Assembly: GCA_030633795.1 (NCBI GenBank)
Contig: DAOWCB010000073.1
Location: 1 to 6,915, forward strand
Source: Candidatus Aminicenantota bacterium
GTDB lineage: Bacteria; Acidobacteriota; Aminicenantia; Aminicenantales; Aminicenantaceae
Length of the DNA: 6,915 nt
Direction of reading: 5' to 3'
This document shows positions 1 to 6,319 of this stretch, one piece after another; positions within the stretch are counted from its first letter, which is position 1, and the number at the start of each line of letters is the position of its first letter. The notes beneath the pieces are model-generated. The model saw only the letters and a list, made by a program, of their open reading frames with translations. It did not search any database and had not been told where the DNA came from. The position numbers were made by a program, and so were the translations under genes.

Positions 1-939
1 AACTTTGTGCATGTCTTCGGCGATTTCGGTTATCTCTTGGGCATTTTCAACCCGAAAACTCCAAGCTTCGGGGATGGCTTCCAGACCGAGAAGAGTTCCA
101 AGAATTGCGCCTGTCACCAAGCCACTGGATGTGCTTGCCCCGGAATGATTAACCGCTGCCTGCACACCCTCGGGGAATTCAAAGACATATTTCAATGAAC
201 AAAACACGCCTATGGCAAGGACCTCAGCAGCCGTGACTCCCTTCCCCAGTTTGGTTATAGATTCCTCAACGGGTGTTTTATTAATGAAAAATTCTAAGGC
301 CATTTCCACGTAATGAAGCAAATCCTCATGGTTATCAAACGCTGTCAGTTGTTCAATGCTCAATTCCAAAGCATCCTGAAGGGATTTTCCCTCGATGATA
401 TGGGCGATGATCTCTGCAAAAAATCCCGCAGCAAAATAGGCACACGGATGTCCATGCGTCAATGCGGCGTAGTCTGCTCCTTCCCTGAATGCCATTCCTG
501 GCGGGAAGGCCAAACCCACGGAAGCCGTACGCAGCAATCCGCTAGCCTCGGTGCTGTCATTGATCGGATTTCCGATAGATCCTCTTTCTTCACTCTGAAG
601 GACATTCATGCAGGTATATCCAGGATGTCTTACAAGGAAAGGATCTTTCAAGCTCTCAAGCCACTCCGAATACCTTTTGTATACAAATTCTTGGGAATGC
701 GATTCCCCTTCTCTCATCAAGTTAGAATGGGCGCTTATACACCCTTTGGCAGTGGCCAAAGAAAGCTGTGTATCATCCGTGTAGAACCCAGGGTTGAATC
801 CATCCCAAACATCAAATTCCTCGATCCCTTTTTCCCCATATTTTTCCTTTATTTTCTCCAGCGATAGAAACTCAACGGGCGCTCCCAGTGCATCCCCGAT
901 GGCCAGTCCAAAAAGACAGCCTTTGAACCTATTCAGCAT
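1..939 (-). CDS. ADP-ribosylglycohydrolase family protein (DraG/ARH-like), 3' end outside the window
   Basis: I translated this frame by hand; it stays open for 313 codons from ATG (939-937) to the window edge. The N-terminus carries the family signature: a GCLFGLAIGDALGAP block (residues 7-21) and TDDTQLSLA (54-62), whose Thr-Asp-Asp normally binds Mg2+. GNPIND (123-128) and THGHP (161-165) also match. Family members remove ADP-ribose from proteins or hydrolyse related ADP-ribose compounds in the cytoplasm. The late motif, usually HSGDSDST and supplying the second set of metal ligands, reads HSGASTSS (265-272), so both aspartates are replaced. The small-residue stretch after NDS (STEASGLLR) also departs from the common glycine-rich form. 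Activity may therefore be altered or lost. The start has a CGGAG SD six bases upstream. The gene follows the XRE/ImmA gene on the same strand after 166 bases. The family call is firm; the substrate is unknown. Confidence 0.88.
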   Translation of the reverse strand, partial: MLNRFKGCLFGLAIGDALGAPVEFLSLEKIKEKYGEKGIEEFDVWDGFNPGFYTDDTQLSLATAKGCISAHSNLMREGESHSQEFVYKRYSEWLESLKDPFLVRHPGYTCMNVLQSEERGSIGNPINDSTEASGLLRTASVGLAFPPGMAFREGADYAALTHGHPCAYFAAGFFAEIIAHIIEGKSLQDALELSIEQLTAFDNHEDLLHYVEMALEFFINKTPVEESITKLGKGVTAAEVLAIGVFCSLKYVFEFPEGVQAAVNHSGASTSSGLVTGAILGTLLGLEAIPEAWSFRVENAQEITEIAEDMHKV

Positions 940-947
940 GCTATGCT
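935..947 (-). promoter_or_regulatory. Small perfect inverted repeat over the start codon of the ADP-ribosylglycohydrolase gene
   Basis: AGCAT-gct-ATGCT forms a 5-bp stem with a 3-base loop. It contains the ATG (939-937) and touches the end of the SD (CGGAG, 950-946). On the mRNA it could weakly hide the start. The stem is short and may be chance. Confidence 0.2.
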
Positions 948-1105
948 CCGTAAGTTTAGTCGTACTTCCCGTCTATTCTCCCAAGTTGCTAATAAAATAC
1001 CACAATCCCTTTCACATTGGAAGCAAACGGTATTCGTTGTATTTCTTTAGCCATTCGGCATGCTCGAATTTAGCCTATGATTACTACTAGAAGTTTTGTC
1101 AGAAA

Positions 1106-2203
1106 TTATCGGAGTGCAAGAAGCGACACTAACTTCTCCTTGTTGATATGAAGAAGCTGGGCGGCCTTTTCTGCAGAAATCTTTTTTTTCCTGTAAGCAT
1201 CCAACACCAAACTTACAAATCTAGCGGATAAGAGGGAATGACCTCTTGCCTTCTGAGGAATAGGGACATTTCTTGATCCAAATAGGGCTGTTTCATATTG
1301 CTCCCAATCCCATTTTTGGCATTCTTTGAACTGGCTAAGAGAAATATACTCCATCTTCTTCAACATCTGGATTAAGGCCAAAAAACTCACATCATAGTAC
1401 CGTCTGATATACAGGATATCCTCCATGTTGAGTTGTTTAGAGCGGAGATCCTTTTGGATAAAATCTTTCATTTTTTCGGGAGGAAGAAGGAAATGCAGAG
1501 CAAATGTTTGAGCAAATTTTTCCCGGCCGTGGTAAAGGGTGATGTAATCTTCGATGAAGATATCGGGATTATCGATTATCGGCCCATCATACCGATCCTT
1601 CAGATAATGAGCGTATTCATGCGCTGCAGTCAGGATTTGCTGATGGAATGATTGGTTGCTGTTGATCAGAGCAAAAGCCGCTTGTTTGTACTCCAAAAAT
1701 ACAAACACACCGGCAATATGGATATCCTCATTGATGGGGTGCCGGATGATATGTAGGCCACTCTGCTCCAATAGAGAAAAAATATTGGGGATAGGATTAT
1801 TTCCCAAGTCTAATCGACGTCTTTCCTGTTCTGCCAATTTTACAGCTCTAACGTTGGCATAAAGTGGAGCCAAATCTGATTGCCTTCCGGTCATTTCTTC
1901 TAATTGTAAATAATTATCGCAGTCACTCCGAAATTTCCTCAGAAGTCGCCTAGTTTTTGCATCAAGCTCATCCCCTTGTATCATGGAATCAAAAGATTCC
2001 GTTTTTTCAAGAATAAAAAAGGAAATTTCTCTGTCTAGAAATTTGGCGATTCGAGACAAGCTTTCTAGACTGGGACTTCTCCTTCCCAGCTCCAGAAAAG
2101 AAATGAACTCAGAAGACAATCCAACCGATTTGGCTAAATCTTCCTGGGTAAGCCCCATTTCCTCTCGTAACTTTCTGATTTTTATGCCGACGATGCGAAC
2201 CAT
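1106..2203 (-). CDS. XRE-family HTH regulator fused to an ImmA/IrrE-type zinc metallopeptidase
   Basis: The 365-residue protein has two recognisable parts. Residues 6-60 are a Cro/CI-type helix-turn-helix (KIRKLREEMGLTQEDLA, then SSEFISFLELGRRSPS). Residues about 140-260 are a COG2856/ImmA-IrrE metallopeptidase domain with the zinc motif HEYAH (195-199; catalytic E196). E228 in HGREKFAQTFALHFLLP is the likely third ligand. All expected ligands are present, so it is probably active. Known relatives are phage or mobile-element regulators (ImmA, which cleaves the ImmR repressor) and IrrE/DdrO-type stress switches. In fused proteins of this kind the DNA-binding and protease parts share one chain. 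The ATG has an AGGGGAG SD four bases upstream. A TTGACT-17-TATAAA promoter precedes it, with an inverted repeat overlapping that promoter, which suggests autoregulation. Target and inducing signal are unknown. Confidence 0.93.
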   Translation of the reverse strand: MVRIVGIKIRKLREEMGLTQEDLAKSVGLSSEFISFLELGRRSPSLESLSRIAKFLDREISFFILEKTESFDSMIQGDELDAKTRRLLRKFRSDCDNYLQLEEMTGRQSDLAPLYANVRAVKLAEQERRRLDLGNNPIPNIFSLLEQSGLHIIRHPINEDIHIAGVFVFLEYKQAAFALINSNQSFHQQILTAAHEYAHYLKDRYDGPIIDNPDIFIEDYITLYHGREKFAQTFALHFLLPPEKMKDFIQKDLRSKQLNMEDILYIRRYYDVSFLALIQMLKKMEYISLSQFKECQKWDWEQYETALFGSRNVPIPQKARGHSLLSARFVSLVLDAYRKKKISAEKAAQLLHINKEKLVSLLALR

Positions 2204-2230
2204 TCTGCTCCCCTAAATTGAGATATATTT

Positions 2231-2259
2231 TTTATAACCCCTAGTTAGCAAAAAGTCAA
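2231..2259 (-). promoter_or_regulatory. Sigma70-type promoter of the XRE/ImmA gene
   Basis: Read on the minus strand: -35 TTGACT (2259-2254), a 17-base spacer, and -10 TATAAA (2236-2231). The -10 lies about 27 bases before the start codon. Both hexamers are near consensus with ideal spacing. Confidence 0.65.
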
Positions 2260-2280
2260 GAACGGCACTAAATCTAACTA
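2242..2280. promoter_or_regulatory. Candidate operator: inverted repeat TAGTTAG / CTAACTA
   Basis: A perfect 7-bp inverted repeat has arms at 2242-2248 and 2274-2280, centres 32 bp apart (about three helical turns). The left arm lies between the -10 and -35 of the XRE/ImmA promoter; the right arm lies upstream of that -35 and 18 bases before the -35 of the opposite promoter. This suits a dimeric or tetrameric XRE repressor acting on its own promoter. A second imperfect repeat, ACATGT-tattc-ATATGT (2280-2296), sits just before the plus-strand -35. Binding is inferred from position only. Confidence 0.4.
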
Positions 2281-2297
2281 CATGTTATTCATATGTT

Positions 2298-2326
2298 TTG
2301 ACTTCACAGGTAGACTTTGGTATATA
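2298..2326 (+). promoter_or_regulatory. Sigma70-type promoter of the PAS-GGDEF / hydrolase operon
   Basis: -35 TTGACT (2298-2303), 17-base spacer, -10 TATATA (2321-2326). A TATAAT hexamer overlaps at 2325-2330, but its spacing to this -35 is 21 bases. A transcript starting near 2335 would have a leader of roughly 30 bases before the TTG start at 2364. Confidence 0.6.
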
Positions 2327-2363
2327 TAATTCGGGGTAAGAACGATTGTAGTGGGATAGAATA

Positions 2364-3314
2364 TTGGAAAAAAAATCATTTTCTAGAAATAATATTGACA
2401 AGAATTTTACCGAGATTCTTCTCAATAATGTTCATGATGGCATTTATTTTGTGGACCAAGATTGCAGAATATTTTTCTGGAACAACGGCGCCGAACAAAT
2501 CACCGGCTTCGACCTATCGACAGTCAACGGGAGGAAATGTTCGGACAGCATTATCAATCCTGTAGATGAATCGGGAAAAAATCTGTGCGATGAAGATTGT
2601 CCTGTCAAACAAGCCCTTTCTGATGGCCAAACTCACACCAAAGAAGCCTATCTCCAGCACAAAGATGGCCACAGGCTACCCGTTTACATCCGGGCTTTCC
2701 CAATTTTGGGCGAGGATGGAGAGATATTAGCCGCTGTTGAAACATTCAATGACATCTCTCCTAGATTTATGATGCCGCAGCACAAGAGAGAATTGGAGCG
2801 GATGCAACTCCTCGATCCATTGACAGAAGTGGGAAACAAAAGATTTTTAGAAATACACATCCAATCTCGGCTTGAGGAAATCAAAAAATACCGGATCCCG
2901 TTCGGATTGCTCTACATCGATGTGGATCATTTGAAAGAGGTGAATGAGTCCTATGGCAAACCTGTGGGTGATCAGATACTTCGGTCCATTGCCCAAACAA
3001 TAATCAATAACATCCGGTTCTTTGACATTGTGGGCCGTTGGGATAGCGATGAGTTTGTGGTGGTCGTGGCGAATGTTGATGAAAACAAGCTGGATTTTGT
3101 TGGAAACAAAATCCGGTTGCTCGTTGAAAAATCCAACATCACGGTGGACTCAAAACTTGTACGGGTAACCGTTTCTGTGGGGGCAACTCAGGCACTCCGT
3201 GTAGACTCTCCCGACGTCCTTATCACGCGTGCCCGATCCTTGAGGGATCACAGCAAATGGCTAGGAAGGAACAAGGTGAGTATAAAAATCAGGGAAGAAG
3301 AGGAAGAACTTTGA
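2364..3314 (+). CDS. PAS-GGDEF protein with degenerate active site (probable c-di-GMP or nucleotide sensor)
   Basis: 316 residues, no signal peptide or membrane segment, so cytoplasmic. Residues about 15-132 form a PAS domain with a typical end (GEDGEILAAVETFNDIS) and a cysteine pair C75/C79 (LCDEDCP). Residues about 148-308 form a GGDEF domain: DPLTEVGNKR (151-160) and the metal-binding DVDHLKEVNESYG (186-198). The signature GG(D/E)EF reads DSDEF (227-231); both glycines are lost, which in studied proteins normally removes diguanylate cyclase activity. The inhibitory c-di-GMP site RxxD is present as RFFD (218-221), five residues before the motif, as in cyclases. The likely role is therefore sensing or relay. 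The start is TTG: an in-frame stop lies at 2349-2351 and the first ATG falls after the PAS domain. Its SD (GTGGGA) is weak. The stop overlaps the next gene. Confidence 0.9.
   Translation: MEKKSFSRNNIDKNFTEILLNNVHDGIYFVDQDCRIFFWNNGAEQITGFDLSTVNGRKCSDSIINPVDESGKNLCDEDCPVKQALSDGQTHTKEAYLQHKDGHRLPVYIRAFPILGEDGEILAAVETFNDISPRFMMPQHKRELERMQLLDPLTEVGNKRFLEIHIQSRLEEIKKYRIPFGLLYIDVDHLKEVNESYGKPVGDQILRSIAQTIINNIRFFDIVGRWDSDEFVVVVANVDENKLDFVGNKIRLLVEKSNITVDSKLVRVTVSVGATQALRVDSPDVLITRARSLRDHSKWLGRNKVSIKIREEEEEL
3300..3313 (+). promoter_or_regulatory. SD and overlapping TTG start of the hydrolase gene
   Basis: GAGGAAG (3300-3306) lies four bases before TTG (3311-3313), and this TTG overlaps the upstream TGA as TTGA. 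The same SD is 13 bases from the ATG at 3320, which is too far. The TTG start also adds Arg-Lys in front of the hydrophobic segment, as a signal peptide needs. These points favour 3311, and suggest coupled translation. Confidence 0.5.
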
Positions 3315-4291
3315 GAAAAATGAATGGCATTCTGCTGATTTCTTTGGTATTTATCTTGATCTTATGCCAAGGGAATAAGCCTGCACAAGACACATCCCAA
3401 AGGTCTGAAATCATCCAACCCCAGAAATGGTGGAAAAATCTCCCTCGACCCAAATATTCCTCACTGAAAAGGATGAAAGTCAGCCAGGAATGGTACGAGG
3501 TCTACCAGCTCACCGATGACACACTTGCCATCTATGAACCCTATCAGTTTGAAGAAGCTATCAGCTATCTCTTGCTGGGAAAAGAAACAGCTGTCCTGGT
3601 TGACACAGGAACAGGAATCGGCAACCTCAGAAAACTGGTCACAGAGCTTACCGACCTTCCTGTCTCGGTCATAAACACGCATACACACTGGGATCATATC
3701 GGGGCCAACCATCGATTCGACACAATCATCTGTTTTAATCATCCGGAATGTATCGATAAGCTTCTCAAAGGAGTGGATAACACTCAACTCCGCCCTAGCA
3801 TCACAGGCGACTCTATCTGGAAACCTCTCCCTAAAGAATTGGACACGTCTTCCTGGGAAAGCCCATCGGTAAAACCGAGCAAAATTTTGGAGGACGGGGA
3901 TATCATCAAATTGGGAGGAGAGAGAAAACTGGAAGTCATATACACTCCAGGGCACTCCCCCGGTTCCATTTGCTTGTTGGATAAAAAAAACCGCCTACTC
4001 TTTACAGGAGACACTTTTTTTCCGGGTCCCTTGTACGCATATCCTGAGGATGTCAACATCGATTTATACAGGGCATCCATAGATCGTTTAAATGGACGTA
4101 TCGAGGAATACGACTATCTTTGTTCCGGACACAATGATCCATGGGTAAAAAGCGAAGTAATCCCGCGCGTCGCCCGAGCCTTCCAAATCATCATGGCCGG
4201 TGAAGGCGATTTCAAACAGGACGGGGATTTGCGTCGGTATTATTTTGAAGGATTCGATATCCTGATTCGGACCGACATGATAAAGGATTAA
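3311..4291 (+). CDS. Exported metallo-beta-lactamase-fold hydrolase
   Basis: Residue numbers count from the TTG start (326 residues). The N-terminus is a signal peptide: R-K then a hydrophobic run ISLVFILILC, so the enzyme acts outside the cytoplasm. C19 follows L-I-L; this resembles a lipobox, but Leu at -1 is not canonical, so lipoprotein status is uncertain. The fold begins near residue 60. The metal ligands are complete: THTHWDH (H124, H126, D128, H129), TPGHSPG (H215), TGDTFF (D234) and SGHND (H274). This fits a binuclear hydrolase of the broad MBL superfamily; substrates there range from beta-lactams and lactones to thioesters and phosphoesters, and no motif here decides between them. 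It forms an overlapping pair with the PAS-GGDEF gene and is transcribed with it. Other possible starts are ATG 3320 and ATG 3257; 3257 would bury the signal peptide behind 27 polar residues. Confidence 0.88.
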   Translation: MRKMNGILLISLVFILILCQGNKPAQDTSQRSEIIQPQKWWKNLPRPKYSSLKRMKVSQEWYEVYQLTDDTLAIYEPYQFEEAISYLLLGKETAVLVDTGTGIGNLRKLVTELTDLPVSVINTHTHWDHIGANHRFDTIICFNHPECIDKLLKGVDNTQLRPSITGDSIWKPLPKELDTSSWESPSVKPSKILEDGDIIKLGGERKLEVIYTPGHSPGSICLLDKKNRLLFTGDTFFPGPLYAYPEDVNIDLYRASIDRLNGRIEEYDYLCSGHNDPWVKSEVIPRVARAFQIIMAGEGDFKQDGDLRRYYFEGFDILIRTDMIKD

Positions 4292-4306
4292 TCATCAAAA
4301 TCCAAG

Positions 4307-4328
4307 AAAAACACGCCATTTATCGTGT
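4307..4328 (-). terminator. Possible weak intrinsic terminator of the M20 gene
   Basis: On the minus strand, ACACG-ataaatgg-CGTGT is followed by TTTT. The 5-bp stem is short, and the TAA stop lies in the loop. Only 28 bases separate the two convergent genes, and this is the only candidate there. Confidence 0.25.
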
Positions 4329-5687
4329 GTTGGGCATGGATTCACAGAAAGATTTCACCACATTGTAATAAATTCGGACAGCCGAACGGAGGCTGCTCTC
4401 TCTAATCCTTTCATCGTTTCCATGAATCGTGCGGTATTCCTCCATCGATACCGGCCCCGGGAAAAACCCATAACAGGAAGCTCCTCTCCGACGATAAAAC
4501 CTGGAATCCGTTCCGTAGATAACCAAAGTGGGAACGGTTTCTGAATTGGGAAAAAGCGCTTTGGTCTCTGTCTCAATGACTTGAAAAAGCTCTGTTTCGT
4601 ACGGAGAAACGATGGATTCAACAGGGCGTTCGATATATTCGAGTTTCACTCTAGGATCATCGATGATTTTTTCCAGTTGTTTCACAAAATCATCGGAATT
4701 TTGGCCTGGAAGGAGCCTGCAGTCCAACACCGCTTCAGCCTTGCCCGGTATGACATTGGATTTAGGAGGATTGCCCACATAACCTTTCAGCACAGTGAGA
4801 GAAATCGTGTTCCGCAGGAGGGCATTATTGTACGGCGTGTCATCCAGCACTCCCAACCTTCTCTTCATCTCTTTCACAACCGGAGTTATTTGAATGGGAG
4901 TTTGATGCAAGGCAACCCGATTCATGGCCTGGGCAAGAATGAAGTTTGCGTTTTCCGGAGGAGGCATCGAGCCATGTCCACTGGTGCCTTCAACTTGCAG
5001 CTTCAACCAGAGCACCTGTTTCTCTGCCACTCCTACTGAAAAGATCAGCTTATCTTTGTCAACAAAAAATCCCTGGGTACCGAATCCGCCTTCATCCAGC
5101 ACGTACTCGGCCTCGATATCCTGCCATTTGTTCTTAGCGATCCAACCTGATCCCAAAGCTCCTGATGTTTCTTCATCGGCAACGGCAAGGAAAAACACAT
5201 CTCTTTCAAGCGGAACATTGTTCCTTTTAAGCAAAATCATACTCATAAGTTGGACGATCCCGAAATTTTTCATATCAAGGGCTCCCCTTCCGTAGATATA
5301 ACCATTATTTTTGATCCCTTTAAACGGATCGACACTCCAGCCGGACCGATCCACTGGGACAGTGTCCATGTGATTGAGCATGAGGAGAGGAGGTTTATCC
5401 CCATTACCCTCCAATCTGGCTAAAACATTCACCCTGCCGGTTTTTTTATCTGTCCAAATCAGCTCGGAAGAAATTCCTTCTTTCTGTAGCATTTGGTGCA
5501 AAAACTCAGCCGCTTCCGAAACATTTCCTGGTGGATTGGTGGTGTCGATCGACAGATATTTTATGAACAACTGAACGGTAGTATCAGCTACAGATTGCCA
5601 ATCTTCCGCCATACTGATCGGAAGAGAAAAAAGTGATAATGTAATAAACAGAACTAAGGCCACACCCCATTTCGAATATTTTTTCAT
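4320..5687 (-). CDS. Exported M20-family metallopeptidase (ArgE/DapE/CPG2-like)
   Basis: 455 residues from the ATG at 5687. Residues 1-27 are a Sec signal peptide: KK, the hydrophobic run GVALVLFITLSLFSLPI, and likely cleavage at SMA-ED. The metal and catalytic residues of M20 are all visible: HMDTVP (H106, D108), GRGALDMK (D138, bridging), DEE (E172 catalytic base, E173), LDEGG (D198/E199) and HGNDE (H422). A dimerisation lid follows GTSGHGSMPP (234-243). The length fits two-domain carboxypeptidase or aminoacylase types. The enzyme would hydrolyse an amide or peptide bond of small peptides or N-acyl amino acids outside the cytoplasm; the substrate is not resolved. The frame runs open upstream to an ATG at 5759, but the perfect SD (AAGGAAGGAG, six bases before 5687) and the signal peptide decide the shorter form. 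It is convergent with the MBL gene and divergent from RidA. Confidence 0.92.
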   Translation of the reverse strand: MKKYSKWGVALVLFITLSLFSLPISMAEDWQSVADTTVQLFIKYLSIDTTNPPGNVSEAAEFLHQMLQKEGISSELIWTDKKTGRVNVLARLEGNGDKPPLLMLNHMDTVPVDRSGWSVDPFKGIKNNGYIYGRGALDMKNFGIVQLMSMILLKRNNVPLERDVFFLAVADEETSGALGSGWIAKNKWQDIEAEYVLDEGGFGTQGFFVDKDKLIFSVGVAEKQVLWLKLQVEGTSGHGSMPPPENANFILAQAMNRVALHQTPIQITPVVKEMKRRLGVLDDTPYNNALLRNTISLTVLKGYVGNPPKSNVIPGKAEAVLDCRLLPGQNSDDFVKQLEKIIDDPRVKLEYIERPVESIVSPYETELFQVIETETKALFPNSETVPTLVIYGTDSRFYRRRGASCYGFFPGPVSMEEYRTIHGNDERIRESSLRSAVRIYYNVVKSFCESMPNTR

Positions 5688-5693
5688 CTTCGA

Positions 5694-5703
5694 CTCCTTC
5701 CTT
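5694..5703 (-). promoter_or_regulatory. Strong SD that sets the M20 peptidase start
   Basis: AAGGAAGGAG on the minus strand ends six bases before ATG 5687-5685. It supports the start that gives a clean signal peptide over the longer open frame from 5759. Confidence 0.75.
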
Positions 5704-5714
5704 TTGAATGGAAT

Positions 5715-5744
5715 TTGACAGACTCTGATTCTCTGGATTGTAAC
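5715..5744 (+). promoter_or_regulatory. Possible promoter for the RidA operon
   Basis: A perfect -35 TTGACA (5715-5720) is followed after 18 bases by TGTAAC (5739-5744), a 4/6 match to -10. An alternative -10, TACAAT (5799-5804), lies nearer RidA but lacks a clear -35. One of the two probably drives the operon. Confidence 0.3.
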
Positions 5745-5766
5745 AAAAGAGGAAAACAAGACTCAA
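5737..5766 (-). promoter_or_regulatory. Possible promoter for the M20 peptidase
   Basis: Minus strand: TTGAGT (5766-5761), 18-base spacer, TACAAT (5742-5737, 5/6 to consensus). The -10 is 50 bases before the ATG. It overlaps the candidate plus-strand promoter, so the two could interfere. Confidence 0.4.
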
Positions 5767-5840
5767 TGATTTTTCTGGAAACTCATCGCGCATTTTTATA
5801 CAATGTTTTTTTGGACGAGGGAATCCGTGAACGAATTCAA

Positions 5841-5854
5841 AAGGAGAGCTTAGG
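5841..5854 (+). promoter_or_regulatory. First RidA ribosome binding site (long, Tat-leader form)
   Basis: AAGGAGA (5841-5847) with a seven-base spacer to ATG 5855. This is a strong SD and supports translation of the twin-arginine leader. Confidence 0.7.
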
Positions 5855-6319
5855 ATGAAAAGAAGACAAGCTCTAAAAACCATGGGTGCTGCGGCCTTGG
5901 TCGGTCCTCATCTATTTGCAAATAAAAAAAGGAGTCAAACGATGAAAAAAGCCATTAATACAGATAAGGCCCCCAAAGCGATCGGCCCTTATTCTCAGGC
6001 TATTGCCACCAACGGCATGATTTTTGCGTCAGGACAAATTCCGATCGATCCTGCCACAGGAGAATTGAACACGGGAAGCATCGAGGATCAAACCCGACTG
6101 GTTTTGAACAACCTTAAAGCCGTATTGGATGAAGGGGGATGCAACTTCGACGATGTTGTCAAATGCACTGTTTTTCTCGAGGATATGAACGATTTCAGCC
6201 AAATGAACACTGTTTATGCCGAATTTTTCAATCCGCCATATCCTGCTCGTGCGGCTGTGCAGGTTGCCCGTCTGCCCAAAGATGTTAAGGTCGAGATCGA
6301 GGCAATTGCGGTAAAATAG
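5855..6319 (+). CDS. ridA: RidA/YjgF-family imine deaminase with a Tat-like signal peptide
   Basis: Residues 30-154 are a full RidA domain of 125 residues, the usual family length: AIGPYSQAI (42-50), SGQIPIDP (59-66), R132 in PARAAVQVARLP (the carboxylate-binding arginine) and E149 in VEIEAIA. RidA proteins hydrolyse reactive enamines/imines such as 2-aminoacrylate, made by PLP enzymes, to keto acids and ammonia; the key residues are here, so activity is likely. Ahead of it lie 29 residues reading KRRQALKTMGAAALVG (2-17), close to a twin-arginine export signal. A second ATG at 5942 (residue 30) has its own AAAGGAG SD and gives a standard cytosolic RidA. Both forms may be made. RidA is normally cytoplasmic, so the leader is unusual. 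Its stop directly abuts the response regulator. Confidence 0.92.
   Translation: MKRRQALKTMGAAALVGPHLFANKKRSQTMKKAINTDKAPKAIGPYSQAIATNGMIFASGQIPIDPATGELNTGSIEDQTRLVLNNLKAVLDEGGCNFDDVVKCTVFLEDMNDFSQMNTVYAEFFNPPYPARAAVQVARLPKDVKVEIEAIAVK
5928..5944 (+). promoter_or_regulatory. Internal ribosome binding site and start for the short RidA form
   Basis: AAAGGAG (5928-5934), seven-base spacer, ATG (5942-5944), in frame with the longer gene. The SD is as good as the upstream one. It would start translation exactly at the first residue of a normal RidA. Confidence 0.6.

Noticed and set aside
1015..1074. Minus-strand open stretch of 20 codons between the XRE/ImmA and ADP-ribosylglycohydrolase genes (reads KFEHAEWLKKYNEYRLLPM)
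   Set aside because: It looks protein-like but is bounded by stops, has no usable start or SD, and is too short to assign. It could be a relic of a lost gene end. The rest of 940-1105 shows no gene, clear promoter or terminator.
313..1090. Plus-strand open frames at 313-867 and 794-1090
   Set aside because: They lie opposite or at the edge of the ADP-ribosylglycohydrolase frame, which has clear family motifs; their translations resemble nothing.
3461..4080. Minus-strand open frames at 3461-3955 and 3784-4080
   Set aside because: Shadows of the MBL-fold hydrolase gene with no SD or recognisable motif.
4292..4330. A strong bidirectional terminator between the convergent genes
   Set aside because: Only a 5-bp stem is present; it is listed as a weak minus-strand candidate, and no plus-strand U-tract follows it.
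4581..5295. Plus-strand open frames at 4581-5039 and 4924-5295
   Set aside because: Shadows of the M20 gene, whose catalytic motifs are complete on the other strand.
5688..5759. 24-residue upstream extension of the M20 peptidase to an ATG at 5759
   Set aside because: It would place polar residues before a clean signal peptide and ignore the strong SD at 5694-5703.
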